Shown here piece after piece: positions 8,947-17,887 of a DNA stretch of 64,000 bases. Each line of letters begins with the position of its first letter. Position 1 is the stretch's first letter. A program made the position numbers and the translations under genes. Under the pieces are notes generated by a model. It was given only the letters and a program-made list of their open reading frames with translations, made no database searches and had not been told where the DNA came from. Source of the DNA: Lysinibacillus sp. FSL W8-0992 (GTDB lineage: Bacteria > Bacillota > Bacilli > Bacillales_A > Planococcaceae); assembly GCF_038008685.1 (NCBI RefSeq), contig NZ_JBBOZQ010000001.1, positions 2,976,001-3,040,000 of the forward strand, in the 5' to 3' direction.

Positions 8947-10119
8947 ATGTTGGGAACTGAAAAGATATTAAGTATGAGTGGGTATTCGTTATTTGCAGCT
9001 TTTATTTTACTGTTAATTGCCATTTTACCGTTTGGACTTGCAGTAAAATCATCAGGACATACGTTTAAGAGACTTGGCCTTATACTTACATATTCCGCCT
9101 TTGTCTTACAATTATGCTATTTTATTTTAAGATGGTTTGCAGTAAAACACGCACCTGTTAGTAATATGTACGAGTTTATGACGTTTTTTGGCATTATGCT
9201 AACGGCAAGCTTCCTCATTATTCATTATTTGTATAAGCAAATTGTTGTAGGGTTGTTTGTCATACCTGTAGTATTAATGATTCTCGGCTATGGAAGCGTT
9301 TTTACAAATGAAGTTACACCACTTGTACCTTCATTACAAAGTAATTGGTTAACAATTCATGTTATGACAGTTGCTTTTTCCAGTGCTATTTTATCTATCT
9401 CATTTGCAACGGGGATAATTTATTTACTAAAAACGTTGGATGTTCAAAAACGATCACTTAGTACGATTATGTTAGAATTTGTCATGTACTGTTTGCTTGT
9501 TGTCATTGGCTTTAGCGGCGTATCGACTGCTTTTACTATAATGAAGGATGACGTACATCTTCAATTTGAAAATACACAAGGCAAGGAAGAACAGGTTGTC
9601 TATACGATGACACCACTTATAGTCAATGCCGGAGCGTTAAAGGAAAATGGAGATTCTACAGGATTATTGAAAGTACCTCAAACTATAGACGCAAAAAAGT
9701 TAAATTCGATCGTTTGGGCATTTATTGTGGGAACCATTTTATATGGTATCATACGTATTCTCTTTAGAAAGTCGATTATTGTGTTATTAAAGCCGCTGAC
9801 AAAACGTGTTCAGCCTGCATTAATGGACGAAATTTCTTATAGAGCCGTTGTGATAGGCTACCCATTGTTTGCTTTAGGTGGTTTATTGTTTGCAATGATA
9901 TGGGCACAAATTGCCTGGGGAAGATATTGGGGTTGGGATCCGAAAGAAGTTTGGGCACTTATTACATTTTTATTTTATGCTGCTTTTTTACATCTGCGTC
10001 TTTCCAAGGGATGGGAAGGGGAGAAGACTGCATGGTTATCTATAACTGGCTTTGGCATTATCGTTTTTAATCAAGTATTCGTTAACTTGGTGATTGCAGG
10101 TCTCCATTCTTACGCGTAG
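8947..10119 (+). CDS. resC: Cytochrome c biogenesis protein ResC/CcsB (CcsA family)
   Basis: A 390-residue polytopic membrane protein of the haem-handling CcsA/CcmF superfamily, which works with ResB to deliver haem and ligate it to apocytochrome c outside the membrane. The tryptophan-rich WWD signature is clear near residues 320-335 (WGRYWGWDPKEVWAL), with conserved histidines in flanking helices. GGAGG lies 5 bases before the chosen ATG; a start 5 codons earlier would overlap that site. The partners resA and resB are not next to it, which is unusual compared with Bacillus. Confidence 0.88.
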   Translation: MLGTEKILSMSGYSLFAAFILLLIAILPFGLAVKSSGHTFKRLGLILTYSAFVLQLCYFILRWFAVKHAPVSNMYEFMTFFGIMLTASFLIIHYLYKQIVVGLFVIPVVLMILGYGSVFTNEVTPLVPSLQSNWLTIHVMTVAFSSAILSISFATGIIYLLKTLDVQKRSLSTIMLEFVMYCLLVVIGFSGVSTAFTIMKDDVHLQFENTQGKEEQVVYTMTPLIVNAGALKENGDSTGLLKVPQTIDAKKLNSIVWAFIVGTILYGIIRILFRKSIIVLLKPLTKRVQPALMDEISYRAVVIGYPLFALGGLLFAMIWAQIAWGRYWGWDPKEVWALITFLFYAAFLHLRLSKGWEGEKTAWLSITGFGIIVFNQVFVNLVIAGLHSYA

Positions 10120-10138
10120 AGAAATAATGATAAATGAA

Positions 10139-10166
10139 AAGAGACATCCATAAAGGATGTCTCTTG
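10139..10166. terminator. Bidirectional terminator between resC and the cold-shock gene
   Basis: AAGAGACATCC / GGATGTCTCTT with a 4-5 base loop; a U run follows on the minus strand. It separates two convergent genes. Confidence 0.75.
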
Positions 10167-10196
10167 GAGTTTGAACTGTTAATTCTTGAAAAAGAA

Positions 10197-10397
10197 TTAA
10201 AGTTTTACAACGTTTGTAGCTTGAGGGCCACGGTTACCTTCTTCAACGCCGAATTCTACTTTTTGTCCTTCTTCAAGTGTTTTGAAACCTTCAGATTGGA
10301 TTGCAGAGAAGTGTACGAATACATCGTTTCCACCTTCTACTTCGATGAAGCCAAAACCTTTTTCTGCGTTAAACCATTTTACTGTACCTTGAGTCAT
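10197..10397 (-). CDS. csp: Cold-shock protein, CspA family
   Basis: A 66-residue single OB-fold protein. RNA-binding motifs RNP1 (KGFGFIEV, about 13-20) and RNP2 (VFVHFSAI, about 26-33) are intact. It binds single-stranded RNA and DNA as an RNA chaperone, and in Bacillus such proteins maintain translation in the cold. GGAGG precedes the ATG. An untranslated leader is likely, since no other gene lies in the next 370 bases. Which paralogue (cspB, C or D) cannot be told. Confidence 0.95.
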   Translation of the reverse strand: MTQGTVKWFNAEKGFGFIEVEGGNDVFVHFSAIQSEGFKTLEEGQKVEFGVEEGNRGPQATNVVKL

Positions 10398-10769
10398 TTA
10401 AAAAACCTCCAAAAATAAATTCAACAATCATATTCCTTCATTCTGTATTAAATAAACACATAATCATAAGATCGCAAGAACACGTTACTATTGAATACGT
10501 GGTTTCATTGTTTACGATGAAGTAATTTAATTATTACTTTCATTATATAACAGATTCATACATTTATCCAGCAAATGCCGTTTTTTAGTAAGAAAAAATT
10601 ACATAATATTGTTTCTAAGTATAATGATTGACCCATTTACTGAAAGAAAAGAGGTATAAACAACCTATTTTGTTAATAAAAAGCGATAAATTGAATTGAT
10701 TTTATACCATTATCACATTTGATGAAACTATGTAAACTTATACAAAATTTTTAAGTAGCGCTTATGACT
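10398..10769. other. Promoter/leader region of the cold-shock gene
   Basis: About 370 AT-rich bases. The part nearest the cold-shock gene should hold its promoter and 5' leader; the rest is the 3' flank of the response-regulator gene. I saw no protein frame and no strong terminator. Confidence 0.4.
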
Positions 10770-11396
10770 TTAGTCAATCCATGCTTTTTCTTTTGCAACA
10801 ATTACTGCCTCAGCACGTGATTCCACTTGCAATCTTACAAAGAGTTTAGATAAATAATTTTCCACTGTACGTTGGGTAACCCCAATTGCAGAGGCGATGG
10901 CTTTATTTGTACAACCTTGTGCTACGAGCTGCAAAATTTCTTGTTCCTTATGACTTAGTAATACTTCTTGTTTTGCATTGGAACGATTCGAGTGCTGTTT
11001 AACAAAGTCCAAAAAATCAGCCGATAACAAAATTTCCCCGCGCAAAGTAGCTTGGATTGTTTGAATAACTTGTTCTTTCGTAGCAAGCTTTGATAAAAGT
11101 CCATCCACTTTTTTTTCAACGAGTAGCTCGTAATAATCGGACAACTCATAGCCTGTATAAAGTATTATCAATGCTTCAGGTTGTATTTTCTTAATCATTT
11201 CAGCAAGTTGAATGCCATTTATCGGTTTCATATTAATATCAATTAAAAAGAGCTGGAAAGTTTGAGTCTCCATTCTGGAAGCGACATTAGCACTTTCTTG
11301 CTCTGTTTCAATATGGACATTTTCTAAGTCTTGTAATAATGTTTTCGTTCCGTCTAAAACGACAGGATGATCATCTACAATCAATATATCAATCAT
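10770..11396 (-). CDS. Response regulator, NarL/ComA type
   Basis: A 208-residue two-component regulator. The receiver domain (1-120) shows the acidic pocket D8-D9, the phospho-acceptor D53 in LIDINMKP, T81 in ILYTGY and the conserved lysine in LSKLAT. The C-terminal LuxR-type helix-turn-helix (LSHKEQEILQLVAQG...TQRTVENYLSKLF) binds DNA. Its start overlaps the kinase stop by four bases (ATGA), so the pair is translationally coupled. Size and kinase type resemble ComA; no comX or comQ is present here, so the signal is unknown. Confidence 0.88.
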   Translation of the reverse strand: MIDILIVDDHPVVLDGTKTLLQDLENVHIETEQESANVASRMETQTFQLFLIDINMKPINGIQLAEMIKKIQPEALIILYTGYELSDYYELLVEKKVDGLLSKLATKEQVIQTIQATLRGEILLSADFLDFVKQHSNRSNAKQEVLLSHKEQEILQLVAQGCTNKAIASAIGVTQRTVENYLSKLFVRLQVESRAEAVIVAKEKAWID

Positions 11397-13591
11397 TTGT
11401 ATGGTTCCTCACATTCCTCTTGAATTTGAATAAAAACATGCATGCCATCATTTGGTTTGGAGGTAATGGTCATTTCTCCGTTAAACGCTCGAACACGTTC
11501 TCGAATTCCATTAATGCCCATAGAAGCGGATGATTGCATTAAATCTTCAATATTACAGCCGATACCATTATCGTCGTATTGGAGAACAAAACCATTGTTA
11601 ATCGCAAGTAGTTTTAGTGAAACCTTCGATGCATCAGCGTGTTTAATTGCATTATTGAGCAGTTCTTGAACTAGGCGATAGACGACTAAATGTAAAGTTA
11701 CATCTTGAAACTGAACTCGGTCAATTTGAGTATTCAATAGAAAGTTAGCTCGAATTTTTACTTTTTGTACAAGTTTTTTTAAAGCCATTTCTAAACCAAA
11801 TGTATCGAGTAATGGGGGACTTAGATTTTCACAATACTCCCTTAAATCTTTAGTGGCATTAATAAGCTGCTCCCGAATGTCTAACACTTTTTTTTCTTCA
11901 ATAATAGGGGAGCTTGCTATAACATCTAATTCCCTCGCCAAATGAAGCTGCTCCTGTAAAATAGTGTCATGTAACTCCTGTGCAAGTATACTTTTTTCTT
12001 TCTCAATAATATTCCATAATAATTTATCGAGCCAGGGAAGTTGGGTATTGTTCGTGTCTTTCATGTGCTGAATATCGCGTACTAAATCTTCAATATGCTT
12101 TAAATTGTCGATAAACATAGAGACATATAAAGCAAGTAACTCCAACCAAAGTAACTCTTCTTTTTGTAATGTATGTCTTATCCGAATAAGAATCTTTTCA
12201 TCCACTGTATCATGGATAAGTAGTTGTGTCATTTGGTTCTCAATTTGGATGCCGCCTTGGGGAAATTGAACATCCTCGGTTATTGTTTCAAGGGTAAATG
12301 CTGTAGTACCAAGTTTTTCGGTAATTTCATTTTTAAGTTTATTAAGTAATTCCTGTTGATTTTTTGCATTTCCAATGCGATTAACAGCCGCATATAAATT
12401 ATGTACATAATCACCAGATGACGAAAATATAATTTTTCGATGTTTAAAATCAAGTTGCTCTTTTACATAGAAGCTTGTAATAAAGCCTAAGAAAAGAACG
12501 ATAAAAACAACAATTAGCATTGCAATTGTAAGTTGTTCAAATAACAATATTGCTAAAAACGTCGTTATAATTAGTGAGATAAAAAATGCAAGTGATGAAT
12601 AATAGCGAAAACGAGATAATTGGTACTCAATATCAAACAATCGTTCATTTAACTGAATGAAAATAAAGGAAAAAGGAATAAATAAAATAAATAAAACACT
12701 TATTTCAGGCTGAATGATTGCTTTGTTAACTAAAATTTCAGGTACAACAAATAATAGTAAAAAAGGTAAAAAAGGTATAATACATGAAATGGCAATTAAT
12801 CGTATTTTCGCTAACCGTGTTCGTAAATAGGTAGTGAGTAATATAAAAATAGCGTATAAAATGAGTAATGCAAATAAACCAAGCGTAACATTAGGCGTGA
12901 TATCCTTAAATTGTGGCACAAATAATTCAATGACATAACAAGATGGAATGATGACTAAAGGAATAAAATAGAGCCACCTAGTATCTAAGTATGACCATTT
13001 TATGTGTAAATAATGGAAATATTGTTGTAAAAAGTGAATAATTAATACTAAGCATAAGACGATACAAATTCCATTGACAATCATGCCTACTACATTCCCT
13101 CGACTTGAAGCACCTGTGCTTGTGTAAGCTAACGAACATGTTAAAAGAAAAAGTATTAGTAATTTTGTTATGAAATTATCTTTATTATGTTTCCATAAGT
13201 AGAAAGCAACACAAAAACAAAGGATGAAATAAAACATCGGAAAAACAATATGTGTATAAAACTCTTCAGGAAGATCACGGTGTTTTACTTCAATTGTATG
13301 TACTGTACTGTCTGCTTTTAATATCGACAACTCATTTGCACTGGCGACGTAAGAATCTCGTTGGGACGATACATAACCTTTCGTAGAATGTTGATCGATG
13401 GTCAGAATGGTGTCTCCTTGTTCAATATTCTGTTGTTGTGCCCAACCTATATAATAAGGATCAATGACGACAGGGAGCTCACTAGACGTATCGACTAAAA
13501 TGTTAATAAAAGGGGCACGAATTGCAATAACAAGTACATAAATGCCAATAAGTAAGTAGGTGATAAAAATACTAGAAGTCAATTTGTGCAT
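11393..13591 (-). CDS. ComP-like sensor histidine kinase
   Basis: A 732-residue membrane kinase. An N-terminal helix is followed by an external PDZ-like segment (EQGDTILTIDQHS, about 56-68), then about seven further helices to residue 390, a GAF-like linker, a HisKA_3 dimer domain with phospho-histidine in QELHDTILQEQLHLARELD, and the HATPase with QELLNNAIKHAD, DDNGIGCN and GINGIRERV. Layout and H-box match Bacillus ComP, the quorum sensor for ComX pheromone, but no pheromone gene adjoins it. GAGG lies before the ATG. It shares its upstream region with a divergent membrane-protein gene. Confidence 0.85.
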   Translation of the reverse strand: MHKLTSSIFITYLLIGIYVLVIAIRAPFINILVDTSSELPVVIDPYYIGWAQQQNIEQGDTILTIDQHSTKGYVSSQRDSYVASANELSILKADSTVHTIEVKHRDLPEEFYTHIVFPMFYFILCFCVAFYLWKHNKDNFITKLLILFLLTCSLAYTSTGASSRGNVVGMIVNGICIVLCLVLIIHFLQQYFHYLHIKWSYLDTRWLYFIPLVIIPSCYVIELFVPQFKDITPNVTLGLFALLILYAIFILLTTYLRTRLAKIRLIAISCIIPFLPFLLLFVVPEILVNKAIIQPEISVLFILFIPFSFIFIQLNERLFDIEYQLSRFRYYSSLAFFISLIITTFLAILLFEQLTIAMLIVVFIVLFLGFITSFYVKEQLDFKHRKIIFSSSGDYVHNLYAAVNRIGNAKNQQELLNKLKNEITEKLGTTAFTLETITEDVQFPQGGIQIENQMTQLLIHDTVDEKILIRIRHTLQKEELLWLELLALYVSMFIDNLKHIEDLVRDIQHMKDTNNTQLPWLDKLLWNIIEKEKSILAQELHDTILQEQLHLARELDVIASSPIIEEKKVLDIREQLINATKDLREYCENLSPPLLDTFGLEMALKKLVQKVKIRANFLLNTQIDRVQFQDVTLHLVVYRLVQELLNNAIKHADASKVSLKLLAINNGFVLQYDDNGIGCNIEDLMQSSASMGINGIRERVRAFNGEMTITSKPNDGMHVFIQIQEECEEPYK

Positions 13592-13607
13592 AATATATCC
13601 TCTTTAT

Positions 13608-13628
13608 TTTTCATAATCATTATGAAAA
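13608..13628. promoter_or_regulatory. Palindrome of the Fur/PerR/Zur 7-1-7 type
   Basis: A perfect 10-base dyad around one central base: TTTTCATAAT-C-ATTATGAAAA. Its core TCATAATCATTATGA differs by one base per arm from the Fur box and by one per arm from the Zur and PerR boxes. It lies 17 bases before the kinase start codon. The regulator is inferred. Confidence 0.5.
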
Positions 13629-13679
13629 TGCCTCGTTTCATCAATAAGTATCTACTATATTATCCATAATTTTAGGTTT

Positions 13680-13752
13680 TTTTGGAATACCGAAACAAGG
13701 TGTTTCGGAAAACCACTATCATTTTTTCGGAATAACGAAATAGTCTTTTCGG
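13680..13752. promoter_or_regulatory. Phased TTTCGG operator array
   Basis: Half-sites TTTTGG (13680), TTTCGG (13703), TTTCGG (13725) and TTTCGG (13747) are spaced 23, 22 and 22 bases, two DNA turns apart; inverted partners CCGAAA (13690) and ACGAAA (13735) make dyads of the form TTTCGG-AATA-ACGAAA. The array lies between the divergent kinase gene and the membrane-protein gene. It resembles in form the LuxR-type ComA box and is a likely target of the adjacent response regulator. Confidence 0.6.
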
Positions 13753-13804
13753 TAAAAGCTGTGATAATGTGAATCTAGCTTATGAGAAGGAAAGGGGAGC
13801 CTGC

Positions 13805-14725
13805 ATGAAAAGAAGTGTGCTAACACTAATCCTATTTTTCCTAGTCGCCATATCTATGTATCCGATGACAGCAATCGCTAAAACTATTGTTAAAAATCCT
13901 GTTGAAGTGGATATCTGCATCATAGGAAGTGACAATCATTTTGTTTATAAGATACCTAAACAGTTACATAACAATATGCAATATAATGAGATGAAAAATG
14001 ATATTGAAGCCTCCTTAGCTAGTCATTGGAAAGTGGAAAGTGCTCATTTTGAGACAAAACAATCTGATGTATTTTATACATTTTTTATCGGGGATTTATT
14101 TCAAGAGAAACAAGATGGTCAATTGAAATTATCAATCCCCTATCGCACATTAGTAGGGATGTTTAGTGAAGATGAGGCTATACAATTGCGTATTATGGCA
14201 AGTAAATTAGCAAATTGGCAAGTAAATGCTAAAGAATGGTCAACATTTGGATTTGACCAGCCACTAACATTTTTGAGTGAGCGAGAATACATCTATAATG
14301 GTGCAGTTAACGAACTGTTACAGCAGCGAGTTGCACATTTCGATGGGGCAATTGCAAAACAACAAATGATCTTACGTAGTATTATGTATTTTAGCTTTAT
14401 TATCGTTCAAATTTTTACATGCTTGATTTTATCTAAACGTTTAAAAAAGCGAATTATTCAGCATCCAGAAAATATGCATCAATTTAGAAAGCTAAACTAT
14501 TTATATCAACTCATTCCGTTATTAATTGTCATTGCACAAATTGCTTTTTTAGTGATGTCTGGATTACTAACAGCATTTGGACTCTTTTTTAGCCCTGGCA
14601 TTGATTTATTATTTATTGTTGGGCCTATTCTTGTATCAATTATACTGTTACCGATTTTTTTCGTTGCAACAGAAAATGAAATTTCTAAAGAATTACACGA
14701 TAAAACGTTGGGTTCAAACATGTAA
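13805..14725 (+). CDS. Signal-peptide membrane protein of unknown function
   Basis: A 306-residue protein: signal peptide (KRSVLTLILFFLVAISMYP, cleavage likely after TAIA), an external domain to about residue 190, then three membrane helices separated by short basic loops (SKRLKKRI). AAGGAAAGGGGAG stands before the ATG; the frame is open further up but without a ribosome site. Divergent from the ComP-like kinase and sharing its operator array, it is probably regulated by that system, either as a target or as an accessory sensor. No family recognised. Confidence 0.72.
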   Translation: MKRSVLTLILFFLVAISMYPMTAIAKTIVKNPVEVDICIIGSDNHFVYKIPKQLHNNMQYNEMKNDIEASLASHWKVESAHFETKQSDVFYTFFIGDLFQEKQDGQLKLSIPYRTLVGMFSEDEAIQLRIMASKLANWQVNAKEWSTFGFDQPLTFLSEREYIYNGAVNELLQQRVAHFDGAIAKQQMILRSIMYFSFIIVQIFTCLILSKRLKKRIIQHPENMHQFRKLNYLYQLIPLLIVIAQIAFLVMSGLLTAFGLFFSPGIDLLFIVGPILVSIILLPIFFVATENEISKELHDKTLGSNM

Positions 14726-14828
14726 TGGACCTTTTAAAAAAGGACAAAACGAAATTACAGCAGTTTCTAATGTAGATGTTGAATTGTAGTTTGTTTTTGT
14801 ATTTGGGCGTCCATTTACCAACATTAGA

Positions 14829-14837
14829 TGGTATAAT
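14829..14837 (+). promoter_or_regulatory. Extended -10 promoter element of thyA
   Basis: TGGTATAAT matches an extended -10 box (TGnTATAAT); no good -35 is seen. Transcription would begin near 14844, which rules out in-frame ATG codons at 14776 and 14836 and favours the TTG start of thyA. Confidence 0.5.
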
Positions 14838-14871
14838 GTTCAACAGCATATTTGAAGGAGCTGGTGACAAA

Positions 14872-15849
14872 TTGACGCATCCAGAAACTGCGTATTTAAA
14901 TTTACTACAACATATATTAGAAAATGGTGTGAAAAGGGACGACCGTACCGGAACAGGTACATATAGCGTCTTTGGCTATCAAATGCGCTTTGATTTAAGT
15001 AAGGGTTTTCCACTTTTAACGACAAAGCGAGTACCATTTAAACTTGTAGCAAGTGAGCTTCTTTGGTTTATTAAAGGTGATACTAATATTCGCTACTTAT
15101 TACAAAATAATAATCATATATGGGACGAATGGGCTTTTAAAAAATGGGTAGAATCCGATGAATATCGTGGCCCTGATATGACGGATTTCGGTCGTCGTTG
15201 TCTAACGGACGAAGCGTTTAATGCGTTATATCAAGCTGAGCTGACATCGTTTTGTGACCGCATTGTTAATGATGATGATTTTGCGAAGAAATACGGTGAT
15301 CTTGGCAATGTGTATGGCAAGCAATGGCGTAATTGGACAACATCGAATGGGGAAAGTCTTGATCAATTACAAGACGTTATCCACCAAATTAAACATAATC
15401 CAGATTCACGTCGCATTATTGTGAATGCTTGGAACCCAGAAGATGTCATTAATGCAGGTGCTAAGGGAAGTAAAGCTGCTTTGCCACCTTGTCATGTAAT
15501 GTTCCAATTTTATGTAGCAGAAGGTAAGTTAAGCTGTCAATTAATGCAAAGAAGCCTTGATACGTTGCTCGGGTGTCCATTCAATATTGCATCCTATGCA
15601 TTACTAACACATTTAATTGCCCATGAATGTGGACTTGAAGTTGGCGAATTTATTCACAGTATTGGCGATGCGCATATTTATGCAAATCACATAGAGCAAG
15701 TGAAAGAACAGCTCTCTCGTGAGCCACGGGAACTACCAACCTTGAAAATAAACTCAGATAAAACGTCAATTTTCGAAATAGAACTTGAGGATCTTTCCAT
15801 CGAGGGCTACAATCCACATCCAGCAATTAAAGCACCAATTGCAGTATAA
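14872..15849 (+). CDS. thyA: Thymidylate synthase
   Basis: A 325-residue enzyme making dTMP from dUMP with methylene-tetrahydrofolate. The catalytic cysteine lies in [12 protein letters not shown], and [12 protein letters not shown] and [14 protein letters not shown] are typical. It has the roughly 50-residue insertion (about 92-140, [14 protein letters not shown] onward) known from Lactobacillus casei enzyme, so it is the long form. The chosen start is TTG with AAGGAG 11 bases upstream; earlier ATGs lie at or before the promoter. dfrA, often adjacent, is 29 kb away in this window. Confidence 0.93.
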   Translation: MTHPETAYLNLLQHILENGVKRDDRTGTGTYSVFGYQMRFDLSKGFPLLTTKRVPFKLVASELLWFIKGDTNIRYLLQNNNHIWDEWAFKKWVESDEYRGPDMTDFGRRCLTDEAFNALYQAELTSFCDRIVNDDDFAKKYGDLGNVYGKQWRNWTTSNGESLDQLQDVIHQIKHNPDSRRIIVNAWNPEDVINAGAKGSKAALPPCHVMFQFYVAEGKLSCQLMQRSLDTLLGCPFNIASYALLTHLIAHECGLEVGEFIHSIGDAHIYANHIEQVKEQLSREPRELPTLKINSDKTSIFEIELEDLSIEGYNPHPAIKAPIAV

Positions 15850-15854
15850 AAGAA

Positions 15855-15887
15855 GAGAGCAGCAACCAAAATGGTTGCTGCTCTTTT
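15855..15887 (+). terminator. Terminator of thyA
   Basis: AGAGCAGCAACCA / TGGTTGCTGCTCT, 13 perfect pairs with a 3-base loop, followed by TTT. Confidence 0.88.
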
Positions 15888-16021
15888 GATTAGAAATACT
15901 AAAATAAGCAATCTGTTTTTAAGAAATAGGAAAGAAGTCGGATGGTTAAGTAATGGCACGTCTATTATAGTGTTAATGGTATTAATAGGAATATTTTCTA
16001 ATAAAATGTTTAGGGGTGGCT

Positions 16022-16225
16022 GTGTTGAAAGAAAGATTGTTGCTTCAAACACCAAGAAATGCGAAATTTCTTCGGTTGAAGGAAAATATACAAGGAGAAG
16101 CTTCGTTGCTTAGAAAGCAACAGGTTCAACACGATAGTCCACATATATCAACTACATTATCGCAAGAACAAATAGTGAAAATGATGCAAATTGTTGAGGA
16201 AATTCGGCTTCATGGTTATAAATAA
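16022..16225 (+). CDS. Small protein of unknown function
   Basis: A basic, mostly helical protein of about 67 residues without cysteines, signal peptide or known motif. AGGGG lies 5 bases before the chosen GTG; TTG at 16025 is equally possible. The region before it has no other gene. Coding status is likely but unproven. Confidence 0.45.
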   Translation: MLKERLLLQTPRNAKFLRLKENIQGEASLLRKQQVQHDSPHISTTLSQEQIVKMMQIVEEIRLHGYK

Positions 16226-16346
16226 ACAGTTAAAGTGTAAGCGTTTTCTATATGCGCTAGGTTATATACATAACATTTCAAGTAGACAAGTATGAAAAAA
16301 CTTGTTTTTCTAAAACTATTTAGTAATAGATAGAAAGTGTATTAAA

Positions 16347-16889
16347 TTAATAAGAAATGACTTCTCCGGTTTTATCATAAAAAGTAAAAATTGCAGGAAA
16401 CGTATCTTCTGCATTAGGAGGTAGTTTAAATGTTTTCATAAATGGTGCGGATGTATCAACTTCAATTTCTTTTTCGAAATTCTTCCAGTTTGTTGTTAAT
16501 TTGATTTTGGCAACATTGCTGTCTAATTCGTGTACATATAGTGTGCCATAATTGCCTTTATTTGTTTTATATTGTCGATAGGTTTCTGAGGGATCTGTTG
16601 CTAAATAAATAAATTTAAGTTTACCATTCCAACCTTTATTAAAACGTGCATGACCATATTTACTATCGTTAATTTTCAATTGTACTAACCACATATTTGT
16701 TTCTTCTATTCGTTCAAAATGCATTATTTGTATGCTACTGTCGATAAATTCCTCTATAAAATCTTTCACTGTCGTTTCGGATGATTTTAGATGATAGTCT
16801 TTATAATAAGCATTTCCGTAAATGAACACTCCTAATAATAGGAATGGTGAAAATAAGCATATTATTAATGGTAATATTTTGATTTTCAT
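16347..16889 (-). CDS. Membrane-anchored protein of unknown function
   Basis: A 180-residue protein with an N-terminal hydrophobic segment (KIKILPLIICLFSPFLLLG) and a soluble external domain carrying many aromatic residues (ARFNKGWNGKLKFIYL). AAAGGAGG precedes the ATG. No lipobox cysteine, catalytic motif or repeat is visible. Single gene on the minus strand; not recognised. Confidence 0.68.
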   Translation of the reverse strand: MKIKILPLIICLFSPFLLLGVFIYGNAYYKDYHLKSSETTVKDFIEEFIDSSIQIMHFERIEETNMWLVQLKINDSKYGHARFNKGWNGKLKFIYLATDPSETYRQYKTNKGNYGTLYVHELDSNVAKIKLTTNWKNFEKEIEVDTSAPFMKTFKLPPNAEDTFPAIFTFYDKTGEVISY

Positions 16890-16968
16890 ACTAAATATCC
16901 TCCTTTTTTATAGAAAATACTTTTACTGATTTTTTTTTAAAATTTATCATTAAATTAAGAAAAAAAAC

Positions 16969-16992
16969 AAGGAGGAAACCATTATGATTTAA
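16969..16992 (+). other. Orphan ribosome site with a two-codon frame
   Basis: A strong AAGGAGG is followed 8 bases later by ATG ATT TAA. It could be the scar of a lost gene or a start-stop minigene. No longer frame follows. Confidence 0.3.
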
Positions 16993-17098
16993 TTAAAAAT
17001 TTCACTTTTTTAGTATAGGGATTCAACTAAATATTAATAAATAAATGCTATAAAAATAAACACCTTCTAAGCTATAATGGCAAAGGAGGTGTTTTTAT

Positions 17099-17305
17099 AT
17101 GAATGTGTTTTTTATTGAAACGATTTCAGGGATGGAACTTTTACATATAGTGTCACATGATGTCGCTGGCATACTTGCAGCTGCGCAAGGGGAGAGCGTA
17201 ACGTTTCCTGTTGGCCATTTTAAATATGAGTTTCATAACTTAGATTTTTATGAAGAAAATGGGCAAATCCAACAAGAGCTCGTTATTTATGTGTCCAAAA
17301 TATAA
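17099..17305 (+). CDS. Small protein of unknown function
   Basis: A 68-residue acidic protein with a strong AAAGGAGGTG ribosome site, so it is probably translated well. It has a hydrophobic start (MNVFFIETISG) but no clear membrane helix. No motif recognised. It lies just upstream of the Rrf2 regulator but before its operator, so it is probably a separate transcript. Confidence 0.65.
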   Translation: MNVFFIETISGMELLHIVSHDVAGILAAAQGESVTFPVGHFKYEFHNLDFYEENGQIQQELVIYVSKI

Positions 17306-17408
17306 GATTAAAGTTGTGTGTTCACATAATGCATTTCTTAACATGTATTGTGTACATTTAAATTGAACAGGCTAAGGTAAGAGCAAAAAACTTGTTATTA
17401 TCTCGACC

Positions 17409-17427
17409 TGTAACTATAATAGTTACA
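17409..17427. promoter_or_regulatory. Operator of the Rrf2 regulator gene
   Basis: TGTAACTATAATAGTTACA is a perfect 8-base dyad with a 3-base centre, directly upstream of the Rrf2 gene. A near-identical site precedes the next gene, which points to autoregulation and regulation of the partner. Confidence 0.75.
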
Positions 17428-17443
17428 ACAGGTGGTGATTCAT

Positions 17444-17854
17444 ATGGTGAACAGTCGATTTTCGGTCGCAATCCATATACTTTCGCTCATTGCAACAACA
17501 TCTGATAAAAGTCAGCTAACATCGGATTATATTGCTGGTAGTGTGAATACAAATCCAGTAGTCGTGCGACGTATGATTGGCGTATTAAAAAGAGCTGGTT
17601 TGTTAACATCGCAGTCAGGAATTGCGGGTTATGGGCTCGTTATTGAACCAAAGGATTTGTCTTTATTGACCATCTATCGTGCGATTGAAGGGCCTGAGCA
17701 ACTTTTTGCAATTCATGATGAGCCAAATCCAGCATGTGCGGTTGGTCGAAAAATTCAGCACACGTTAGAAGCCGTTTATATAGATGTTTGGCATGCAATG
17801 GAAAAACAGTTACAAGCACAAACTTTACAAGATGTGCTAGATCAACTTCGTTAA
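17444..17854 (+). CDS. Rrf2 family transcriptional regulator (YwnA-like)
   Basis: A 136-residue winged-helix regulator. The recognition region reads SDYIAGSVNTNPVVVRRMIGVLK (split: SDYIAGSVN then TNPVVVRRMIG), typical for Rrf2. Only one cysteine (PACAVG) is present, so it lacks the three-cysteine Fe-S site of IscR/NsrR and resembles YwnA of Bacillus. The ATG is chosen because AGGTGG lies before it; in-frame GTGs overlap that site. Twin TGTAAC operators and the adjacent NAD(P)-binding gene mirror ywnA-ywnB. Effector unknown, possibly a redox or thiol signal. Confidence 0.85.
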   Translation: MVNSRFSVAIHILSLIATTSDKSQLTSDYIAGSVNTNPVVVRRMIGVLKRAGLLTSQSGIAGYGLVIEPKDLSLLTIYRAIEGPEQLFAIHDEPNPACAVGRKIQHTLEAVYIDVWHAMEKQLQAQTLQDVLDQLR

Positions 17855-17887
17855 TGTAAAACGAGGTCGGTCTTACTGTGATTAACC

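Noticed and set aside
10134..10418. Plus-strand 94-codon frame over the cold-shock gene
   Set aside because: It is the antisense shadow of an unmistakable cold-shock protein.
10770..13591. Complete comQXPA quorum-sensing locus
   Set aside because: Kinase and regulator resemble ComP/ComA, but no pheromone or isoprenyl-transferase gene occurs upstream.
14776..14871. N-terminal extension of thymidylate synthase
   Set aside because: It lies across the likely extended -10 promoter; family proteins begin near the chosen TTG.
15871..16113. 80-codon frame after thyA
   Set aside because: It begins within the terminator hairpin and overlaps a better-supported small gene in another frame.
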